From: Steromphala cineraria
Lineage: Eukaryota > Mollusca > Gastropoda > Trochida > Trochidae
Direction: 5' to 3'
DNA: 64,000 nt
Assembly: GCA_916613615.1 (NCBI GenBank)
Contig: OU744728.1
Span: 35,486,450 to 35,550,449, forward strand
The notes under the pieces were generated by a model. That model was not told where the DNA came from. It searched no databases and saw only the letters and a list, made by a program, of their open reading frames with translations. Both the position numbers and the translations under genes were made by a program. Within the stretch, counting starts at the first letter, position 1. Each line of letters starts with the position of its first letter. This document shows, piece by piece, positions 49,101 through 61,100 of this stretch.

Positions 49101-52100
49101 TAGGTAACTCTATCATGAGATTGACAACAGATACAGGTAGCAGTACTTGGTGATCATAAACAGCAGCCCGTACTGACTGGATATCTGCAATATAGGTAAC
49201 TCTATCAGGAGATTGACAACAGATACAGGTAGCAGTACTTGGTGATCATAAACAGCAGCCCGTACTGACTAGATATCTGCAATATAGGTAACTCTATCAT
49301 GAGATTGACAACAGATACAGGTAGCAGTACTTGGTGATCATAAACAGCAGCCCGTACTGACTGGATATCTGCAATATAGGGAACTCTATCATGAGATTGA
49401 TAACAGATACAGGTAGCAGTACTTGGTGATCATAAACAGCAGCCCGTACTGACTGGATATCTGCAATATAGGTAACTCTATCATGAGATTGATAACAGAT
49501 ACAGGTAGCAGTACTTGGTGATCATAAACAGCAGCCCGTACTGACTGGATATCTGCAATATAGGTAACTCTATCATGAGATTGATAACAGATACAGGTAG
49601 CAGTACTTGGTGATCATAAACAGCAGCCCGTACTGACTGGATATCTGCAATATAGGGAACTCTATCATGAGATTGATAACAGATACAGGTAGCAGTACTT
49701 GGTGATCATAAACAGCAGACAGTACTGACTAGATATCTGCAATATAGGTGACTCTATCATGAGATTGATAACAGATACAGGTAACCGTACTTGGTGATCA
49801 TAAACAGCAGCCCGTACTGACTAGATATCTGCAATATAGGTAACTCTATCATGAGATTGATAACAGATACAGGTAGCAGTACTTGGTGATCATAAACAGC
49901 AGCCCGTACTGACTGGATATCTGCAATATAGGTAACTCTATCATGAGATTGATAACAGATACAGGTAGCAGTACTTGGTGATCATAAACAGCAGCCCGTA
50001 CTGACTGGATATCTGCAATATAGGGAACTCTATCATGAGATTGACAACAGATGCAGGTAACCGTACTTGGTGATCATAAACAGCAGCCCGTACTGACTAG
50101 ATATCTGCAATATAGGGAACTCTATCATGAGATTGACAGCAGATACAGGTAGCAGTACTTGGTGATCATAAACAGCAGCCCGTACTGACTAGATATCTGC
50201 AATATAGGGAACTCTATCATAAGATTGACAACAGATACAGGTAACCGTACTTGGTGATCATAAACAGCAGCCCGTACTGACTGGATATCTGCAATATAGG
50301 GAACTCTATCATGAGATTGATAACAGATACAGGTAGCAGTACTTGGTGATCATAAACAGCAGACAGTACTGACTAGATATCTGCAATATAGGTGACTCTA
50401 TCATGAGATTGATAACAGATACAGGTAACCGTACTTGGTGATCATAAACAGCAGCCCGTACATGCATTGGGTTTGAGGATAAAGCAACTTGGAAGAAGTA
50501 GTTGGAAATGTGAACAGTTTTCTTCTTACCTGCAGTGAAATAGGGAAGTCATATCGATCGTAATCATCCAGATACTGCACGTGATGGTAGACGTTCCTTG
50601 GAGCGAAGTTCCCAGTCTTGTAGGGCCCCAGCTCAATCACATACACCTGCAGTAGAGCATCAATCATCTCAAACTGAGGGCAACAGTCAGAACACTCTAT
50701 CGTTATCCTTACAGGAATATAATATTTTATTCTAATGTGCATCTGCCTTGTTCTTATTACTTCAAATGACAAAATTATATGACAATTTCTTGCTACGATT
50801 ATCAACAAAATCATATAATATATAGCTTCCTAGCATTATCCTTTTATCAGAAGAAGCAGAAACCTTGTCATGGTTCCAAAGATATCAAGATCCCACATCA
50901 AGCAGGGTAGATAGTTACCAAAAACGGCAGAAGCCTATCAAATGTTCAGAATCATCATGAGACAGGAAAAGAAGTGGAGGTAAGGACAGACCTTGCCGTG
51001 GTCCTGCAGATCCCGTGAGCCGACACACAGCACGGTGGAGGGGTAGGGGTTCTCGTCAAACCTGTAGCTGGTGAAGCACACGGTGTGGGAGTTGATGCAC
51101 TGGGTGATGTCCTCGTCCACGTTGTACAGCTGGGTCAGGCCTGTGATCCGGTCATCCTGCAGCAGAGATGTTCAAAAAGGCTTTGATATGATAACCGTTT
51201 CACAAATACTGACTATGCGTATCTTAAGTTATATACGGGTATGGTTGATTCAACTTGATCGACATATCCTGGAGCTGAAATTCCACAAAGATTTGTATTT
51301 CTTTGAAATTTTACTAAAATAATTGACACAACTATTCTTCAGTTATATAGAGCTTTCCATGGAGGCAACTTGTCATTTCTACCCTGGTAACCTCTGTGTC
51401 AAGAGGGATATATTTCGTGGATCTTTCAAAATAATCTTACGATAAATCTATGCAACATGGATACCTGCTTTATTCGTTTGACTTTTGTCAACTTTATGCA
51501 TATCATACAAGTGTTTGAACAAAAACATTTTCTTAAGTCATGGGAACAGGTCAAAAAGCTCTGTTTGAAAGGTTACACAAATAGCATCCTATCTGCCTCA
51601 TGTAGTCTAGCCCAGAAAGAGCTATACTTGAAACAGACTTTGCCAGGGAAATATTTTACAAAACCTCCTAACAAAGAGTATTTCTACCTACAAGTGCAGT
51701 CATACCGAGGTTCATATTTTTCATATGTTGCCCTAGGGCAAAATATCCCTTTTTCATTGTGACGTCACGTTATTAACAATGCTTTGACTTCCCAGTTCAC
51801 CTATGACGTTACAATTCAGTGTTTCATCCACGATTTACTACAAGTGGGGGATATCCCCCCCCCCCCCCCCTCCTACATTCATGAAAGTGGGGGAGTACTT
51901 ACAACCTCTGAAATTTAGGATCGTACTTGTGTTTTTCATTTTCTCATTATCACTTTCGGTTTCAGTCACAGTTACCTCTATCTCGGTCTCATCTGATTGT
52001 TCAATGGTATTATCATTTTCAGGAGCTCTTGTGAAAAAAAGTCGGTTATTTGTTTAGGTCTCGGCTTTGACATATTGGCTTATCGCTAGCAGACGCTCGC

Positions 52101-55100
52101 ATCAAGAAAAACACTTTGGGCGGAAATGTAAACTGCACATGTCTGATCAATCGGAACTTAGTATGTGATCTATGATCCTCGAACGTAAGATTACAGCAAT
52201 GCTGTTACGGGGAAAAACGATGTTTAGTGATTGATATTACGGAAACATACGAAGATCTGTTAACTAAACAGGAAGTTATTCAGTTCGTTAGATTAACTAG
52301 ACTTTTCGATCGTGATGTTGGTAATCAATAACAATAATAAGGTATATAGGTAGGTACCGCACAGGATTTGAAAATTGCGTGAAATAATGTTTATTTACGC
52401 GATTTCTCCCCCACTATGAATGTAATAGTGTGTGACTGATTAACTTATTAGCGAGAATCCCGCAATCGCGCACTCTGGATGAAACACTGCAATTCATACT
52501 GACCGGCGGCGGCTATTATGCCTATGCTTAGAAGTAGTTTTTGAGGATTTTCTTTAATTTGGGGCTACAGTAATAAACAGAATATTATATTCGTGCCGAT
52601 GACATACTATGTTTACGACACTCGTGCCTAAATATCCGTATACCCCTTGCTCTCGCTTGGGAAATACTAATATTAAGCCACTCGTGTCGTAAACATAGTA
52701 TGTCATGGACACTCATATAAAATCCTCTATTTATTTTCCCCCAGTGTTACCTCTGGTGTTAGGCCAGTGAGTGCGAGCCACTTGAGGCTTGGATCTGCCT
52801 TGTACCCCACGATCTCGCTGAACATGAGTCGGTTGTGTCTCAGGAACATCTTCTCGGGAGGACTGTCAGCTGGGCACAGAATGGTGGAGATTTATTTAAT
52901 GATAATACTTGATGTCATGGTACATGGCTAAAACAAACTCTACATTATGTCCATAAGTAAAGCCAAAACTATTACGATTTTTTATCTATTCTAATTTTTT
53001 ATATTTTTGCAAATCTTTCAATCTAATAAAATGATAATATCAAAATTAATTCTTGGTTTCAGTATAAAGGCCTTACTGATCTACCTTAGATGGTGATCTG
53101 TCAAAAAATGAAGGTGTGTAGTTGATGGATGAGTGGAAGGATGGAGAGACAAAATGACTGACTGACACACCATCACCACAGTTAGGGACCAAAATGCCAA
53201 ACCATGCTAAAAACCCTGAGGCAAAATCTGATTTGTTAGAAATCACTTCATGCTGATTCAATGTGATAAAATTTCACACCAGAGGGCTAAAAGGTTGCTA
53301 AATTGATGCTGTTCAACAACAACAACTCACTCCCTTACTGACTCACTCAGGTTGCTTCCCTTACCTTGCCACAAGTCCCAGTGGTAGACTGCAGTGTCTG
53401 TTACCATGGCGATGATGTCCGAGTTAATCCATGTCCAGTATACGATTGGTTCGTGGAGCCGTGTCTTGCTGATCATGACCTTTGTATCAAGATTGAAAAC
53501 TTCGAACCTCAGACCCGCTGAAATAATAAGTGTAATTCATACATTCTATCATTGTGTCCAGCCGTCCCTTAATCAGTGATAAGGGATTTTTTTCAAGCAA
53601 AATATTTCTGTGACATCAATAATATTTATATACTGACGCAACAAGTCAGGGCCCTGGTCAAGGATTTTCAATTCAGGGCCAAATTGCCAGAAAGCTTTGC
53701 CGGAGACAATGTAGTATTTTGAAAGTGGAGAAAGTTCCTATGCTCCAGCATGCATGACACAATTTAATGTCTTCCGTCCACATCAATTTGTAAACAGAAC
53801 AATAGCAGATTTGTTTCTTATTGAGTGTTACTGTTACAGCCATCAATAACAACATAATGCAAATACAATATAACAAACTAAGGTCAGTTTTACAGAAATG
53901 ATCTGCTCTAGAATCTTACGACCTTTATTGGATCCCTCATACTTTCTGTACATGCCTTTCATTTTAAAATATTGTGCAATGATCTGTCAACGACCCCAAT
54001 GCATTAATTTTGCCAAAAAGTTAATTAAGACAATTACTTTTCAAAATTAATATTTAAAACAAAAGGTTATCATTGTTGTGCCTCTTTTAATGTATAAGAG
54101 CAATGATGTATAAAATCACATATTTATTGATGCATGTTTGAGTTCTCTACCAATGAGAATTGCAAAATTGAAACCAAATCATTTTCGTATATTCATAGAA
54201 AACTAAGAAATCAAATATGTGGAGATGAAAAAAAGTTTAAAGAAACATTATCATGGAAACAAACTTACTGCCAGTTACACCTATTATTATTATTACCGGG
54301 TATTATTACCATAGCATCGAGTATTACCTTTGAGTGCTATGATTGGCTGGTTTGGGTTCATGAGGACAGAGTCAGCGCTTGTCTGTCCGGCATAAGAGAT
54401 GTTTCCATCCTTCGGGTTCAGAACCGTTACCTTCAAATGAAAAAGAACAGAAATCTGCTTTATACTCTTGATAGAAGTCAAATAAACAATTTTTTTTCAA
54501 AGTTTTTTTTCACCCAATGACATATAGATAAAAAGCATTTGCATTGTGTGTACCAGATTTCCTGAACATTGTAACAGAAATCAGTTCATACCTCATATTT
54601 AGCCACGCCCCTTATTTACAGTTTTGCACAGCAGTTTTAAGTTTATACCTCCATGAATTTTGAAGTCAATTCTTAAAGACATTAGATGTTGACATGGTAC
54701 ACTTTAGTAATGACAATTCAAACAAAATAACAAATAAATAATTATAGAAAAGATAAATATTTAAAAAAGAACTACCCATGTGATATCTTGTTTAAACTTA
54801 GTTCTTCTTAATTTTCAAATATGCTAAGTTGCCAACATCTGTCCTCACAAAATGCAAATGATAAGGAAGGGATACGAGTACGGTTTAAAAGGGGCAGTAG
54901 CACGTTTTTTTAAATTTAAAAATTTTTCACTGATAATTGAAAGTTATTGCTAAATGTATTATTTTGACAGTGTCAAAAATATCATTATCAAGCCAATCAT
55001 CCATAGTCAGAGCACAAAGTATGAAGATTCACATAAAATCCATTGGCGGTCATTTTATGTAAACAAATTTATTTCATTTTGTGTAAGAAAAAGGAATTGC

Positions 55101-58100
55101 ATGGCTAAACTTTACGTTATATATTTGAATTATTATTGCTCCATTTAGTTTAAATACATTGCCTTTCAATTGGAACCATTCATTTTTATTTTCCTGACAT
55201 CACCTTCTATTCCCCCAAAAACGTGCTACTGCCCCTTTAAATAGGCAGTATCATGTGTTTTATAAGAAACTAAAAAGAGATCTCACAAAGCCAATAATCC
55301 CAGTCTCGTGACAAAGTATATCAAAATCATATGAAGCATGCAGTTCACTAACAAAGATACTATGTTTGGGCTAAGTGGATCTATTTTCCATCCGCAAATG
55401 ATCAAAAGGTGTTCACACAAAAATGGCCATTAGCAGCCATTGCTTGATACTTGATAGTTTCTGCTATGACTGCACAGATAATCTCATTCTGGATGAGTAA
55501 TGTGATTTCTGACCCTTTGAAAAAGATACATTTGCCATTAACATTTATTCATTGAGGAAAATTTGTAGAAATAATTTCCCCAAAACATGCTGAGGTCTCT
55601 TGAAAAGGTATGGCCTTATTAGCCTCCATAAGTGTCATCAGACTTGCATAATTCAAACCAAAGAACAAATTAGCACAAAAGTACTAAATAGTACTTAATG
55701 GACGACAGTTCCTGCCATAAGCTTATCACACTATCAGCAAAAAAACAAATATTATGAGAACAACCAGATAAACAATGATTATTAGAATATTAATGCAAAA
55801 GTTCTCTCATTAGCATAATACTGTTACAACAAATAACATAACATGTTTTTCAGTCACAGCATACAACATGGAGTTTCCAATCAATTTTGTCACACTTCGT
55901 TAACATTGCAATATTGATCGTAACAACCGTGGCATGAATATATATGATAAAATCTTTGCTGCATTACAATAACTGGTTTTAATAAACAAATATTTCATGA
56001 ATGATGAATGCTGATTATGGATAGCAGTAACAGTTTATCGGTGCCTGCATATACTAGTATAGCGTGGATTTTCATTCTGAATACAATATGAGACATAAGA
56101 AAAGAACAAAACAAGCAAAGGTGTCTTTGACTTGAAAAAAGTATTTTGAAAGAGAGAAAATGTTTACAACTGCAAATTTGAAGGTCTAGTTCAAATGTAA
56201 AAACAAATAGATTGTGATGATACACCTAAATGACTGATATATGATTATTTGTAGAAATTAGCCTTTGCAAAAAGGAACTGTTTGGTATGATAAAATGCAC
56301 ACATGAATTGTCTTTTAAAGGGGCAGTAGCACGTTTTTTTTTAATTTTATAATATTATAAATATTTTACTTATAATTGTAAGTTAATGCTAAATGTATTA
56401 TATTGATAGTGTCAACAATCTCATTACACAAGCCAATCATCCATAGTCAGAGGACAAAGTAAGAGGATTTACATAAAATCCACTGGCGGCCATTTTGTGT
56501 GAACACCTTTAATTCATTTTGTGTAAGAACTTTACGTTACATATTTGAATTATTACTGCTTCATTTAGCTTAAATACATTGTCTTTCAATTTGAACCATT
56601 TATTTTCATTTTCCTGACATCACCTTATATTCCCCCTAAAAACGTGCTACTGCCCCTTTAAAGTTAAGTAGCCCAATGATAATTTCTGTCTACCTAAATA
56701 ACCCTTTATCTGCAGCACTCGGAATATTCAATTCAATTCTATCTGTGGTATGTACATTCAAAATTGTCTTCTTTGTACATGCGTTCAGTTGTGATAATTG
56801 TACACAGTTTTTGAGAATGAAAATAAAAATTTGAACTAGCTAATTGACAGCTTGAGTGTTAGTTTCTTCTGATTGTAGAATGGTAACCCAAGATTAATAG
56901 CACAGCGTCCCTCATTTTCTTCAGATCAGACAAACCCAGCCTCTGCCTTCCCCTTTCCCCTCACCCTTATTCCAGAGAAAGTCCTTCACATGACACTTTT
57001 CCAATCAATCTTTTCCCCGGATCAATCAAGATCCTATTGATTTCTGTGACAAGATTCCTGACTTCTTTCGAACCAGCCATTGTAGCCAGAACAATCTAGT
57101 TGCGTTAAAACTTTTTCCTCTAGTGAAGTATAAAACTTTTTAATCAAGGGTTTATGTCTAAGTTGGCACCTGCAGAATATTGATCACTGCAGCTTCTCTC
57201 CGACTCACCATCGCGGGTTTGTTGAGTTCCTCGCGACACCCATGTCTGACGGAGATCCATCGGTCGGAGGTCATGGTGACCCGGGTCCATGTGACCTGGT
57301 CCGGCGGGATCCCGATGTGGGCCAGCTGCAATAACAGAAATGTACAATGATTTTATCAATGGTAAAAAAGATATGATGGTTTGTTAACACTTACAGTGGA
57401 AAAGAGGAATGTTGAATGAAAAGTCGAGAATAGGGTGGAGTATTGCTAAATAGTATTACAATGATTTTATCAATGGCTAAAATGATGTATTGTTAACACT
57501 TGCAGTGGAATAGAGGAATGTTAAAAAAACAATTTGATGAATAGTCAAGAATAGGAGGGAGTATTGCACTCAACTTTTTTTTTAAATTCATTGTAAAATA
57601 CAGCTCATGTCTTGTGAAACAGTAAATAAACTCTACATTCAACGTTTTATATTTCTTTTATGCAGTTAATGAAATACCTTTCAGATATTTTGAGAAATAG
57701 ACCATTCGTCAGGTAAAATTTGCAAGAACAATTTGATGGGTTATATTAAAAAACGTTTACTATCATTTGTAGCAAAGCCCAACATTACATGTTACACATT
57801 AAGCATAACAATGCTTTGACTTAATCTAACTGGAAAATTGGAAATATATTTGTGTGAAACGAAAGATAATATTGCAATAATTGTTTTGTTAATCTGCATG
57901 ATATACATATTGATATTGCAATAATATCCAACAGTCCTGTCCTAGTAAAGAACATAATCATAAAGGCTGCAACTCTGGAATTGTCCTTTGCATGATCTGT
58001 TCATTCTCAGGAGTGCCAGGCGTCAATTCAATATAAGATAATTTTGACCAAAAATGTGAAACAAAATACATTTTGGGTGTTTATTTTGTTTTGTAAATAA

Positions 58101-61100
58101 GCTGGACTATTTTAATCCTCGTGACAGGTATTACTAGCTTTAAATTTTTTTTTTAAATTTGTGCAAACAAGAGAGTAAAATGGACAATGGCTATTAGCCT
58201 GCCTAGAGATGTCACAAGGATGTATGCAAATAATTTAGGAAATTTGTCAGCAAGTTGCTAAAGATTTGTGCATAGCAAGGGAGTGGGGGTTAATGTGGAC
58301 CATTAGGAACAAAGCATGAAAAGAGGCCAGGTTAGGTAAATAGTGAGAAAAGCTATTTTAAAGAGTATTTCAGTTACAACATTGTCATTATGACTTCTTT
58401 GAGAGACATTTTTAGAAGCTGGTTGATGAAGAAGAACAAGTCTTTATGGATAGTCAACTTTTTTATTGCATGAAATGCAACGTTTCGTTGTAGATATAAA
58501 CACCGTCATCAAGCATGTGTTAGTATCTACACCAAAACGTTGCATTTCATACAAAAAAGAAGTTGATTATCCATAACAATTTGTTCTTCATTATTGTTAT
58601 TAATTTAATAATCTTTCCTGAGGAAAACCTTCATGTCACTGTGGCAATGCTTTGTTAGCTGCAACTAGTGAAATGAAGAGCCATTGATGGAATAGTATTT
58701 AACATAATGAAGAAATGCAAAATTGACTGATATTAAAACAGTATTCCACCATACTTCCCTATTCCATCTTTTGACCACAACCTATTTGCAGTTAACTCTT
58801 ATTTTCTTCTACTAGTAAACAATTCTAACTGAAAAATCAATGCTTACAGAAAAAAGAAGTTAATGAATAACAAAATCAGGACTGGCAAGTAGCGAAGGAA
58901 GCTTGATCAATTGATTTTCGAGTTGTCAACACTGAGAGCTGGTGGAATGCTGAATCAGCTTTATTCAATGATCGATCAGACATCTTAGATACTCAGGTTC
59001 ATGGACTAACTCACTTCCATGTTAGATTCACAATAATTTAAACAAAATGTTGTATGACTTCCAATCTAAAAATAGAGTTGAATTGATACAGATATATGGC
59101 GATACTAAAGATATGATGTATCATACAGATTCAATACGGCAAAGGGTATTTAATGGCAAAAACCAATACTTTTGAAAAAGGTCTTGCTGTTTAGATAAAA
59201 TAAGCTGTTTTAAAGTAATTTTAAGTGAACGATACATATCCAGGCACAGATATTGCAGATAAATTCATAATTTTTCTGAAATATGCACAATCACTTTTGT
59301 GATAATTGTCAATTGGAAATAATAAAAGACTACCCATTTAGTGATAAATGTATTCGCAAGTCCTGCTTCAAATAAAATTTTGAAAGAACCCAGAAGTACA
59401 AGCTGTGAGTCTTGGGAAGCCAAGTTGCTATTTGGTACTATTTGTTTACTTATTTGAGGACTCTTTCAAAATCTCCTGGGATTCCAAGATTTTTTGGTAG
59501 CAAGTTTTTTTACTTGGACCTCGGTAGATTGATCACTGCCATTTACTGATCTACTTGTCTGAATTATTTCAGGAACCATTGGTGAAAGAGAAAACATTTC
59601 TAAACCTCAGCGAGAACTCAGTTCTGAACGACCCCTGTCAAGATGATGATATCATCACAATATTCTCCTTAATCACTGAAATAGCATCAGTATCAGATTA
59701 AAAGTTCACTATCCCCGGTTGTCATGGTAACATAGTAATGGCTGCCATCTCATCAACTCAAGTAACAACCAATTACCTACATTGATAATCTACAAGGACA
59801 TGTGTAGCTTACTGAAATATGTAAACACTGAACAAAAATGAGAAAAAAGATCAAATTTGGCACCAAGTAGTACAATTCCTTTTATTTAAGGTCACTTTTA
59901 TGTATAAAACAAAACTTTCCTTGAGGCCTGACATAAAGGCTAGATATATAAGAGGCTTGTTACATGTCTACACACCAACATGTAAACAGAATATGGTCTG
60001 GAAAAGATTGGCACTTCTACGTTTCCATGGTAACCAGACTACCTCTGTAAGACCACATTGCCATAAAACATAAACAAGGACTTGAAATGACTTGTCTATT
60101 ATAATCAGTGATCTTCTTGATGGAAATTCTGTCAATCATCAGCCATCTCTTTTGTTGTGCTTATCTTATTATCATTATTCTGTCCATCTCTGAGTAACAA
60201 TTTATATATATTAAGCAAAAACTTTTTTCAACAATTTGTTGCAACAACATGCTAAAATTTATTTTTTTCTGAATTTTTATGTTCATGTATTAATTTTCTT
60301 CTAGATAAATCCTCTGTTTTAAAAGAATGTAGAAGATTGTCCTGCAGTTGTTGTATCAAAATCAATTAACAACCATACCGATAGCACAATGTGAATATTC
60401 AACGATCATTTAGAAGTAATCTAACACACACATGGAACACTCGTAGTCTCGTACATTTCTAGACCACACACATGGATCTCATTGCATTGTTACTTTAGTT
60501 TCCCTCACATATGGAACTGTTGGGTTTCAACAATGGCGCGGGAATATATTTTACAAATTTCATTATAGAGCAATAGATTATTATTTTTTAAATTTCTTCA
60601 AATTTTCCTAAATCACATCTTTTTACTCGACCTAGTTTTCCATATTATAAGAATATATTAAAACATTATCAACTATCAAGCAAAAAACTGTTAGAGGTCA
60701 TATAATTTGCATAGCTAAAAGGAACTTTGTATGCTTATTGCAGAGCCACTCGTGAGTTGTTTGGGGTCAGATATTCCAAACTTTATAATGATGCCATTTG
60801 TTCAAGAAGTAACAAAGGTTGCTAAAGAGTAAAGAGTTTCATCATAAAGCTGTTTTGAACAGTGACCATATGAAGGCAATAAGTTGCAAATGACAGTGAA
60901 GTGATTATTTGAAAAATTGTTTCCTACATGTTTGTCATTTGTTCAGGTCTCTTCAAGGGTGTTGGTTTTCAAAGTATAGGTTTTATAAATCTGTTTTTAT
61001 TTTACTCTGATGACTATTAAATGACTACTGGTAGTTTATTCAAAGCTCTTTGAAAATCCTTACTCAGTGAAGCTTGAAATATCAAGTTTCGTAATATTAT

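Noticed and set aside
44033..50460. The 92-bp array as a CRISPR array or centromeric satellite
   Set aside because: There are no unique spacers, no cas genes, and the unit is derived from a local intron/exon junction of an animal gene.
51855..51870. C-homopolymer as a functional site
   Set aside because: Simple homopolymer in an intron; probably slippage or a sequencing-difficult tract.
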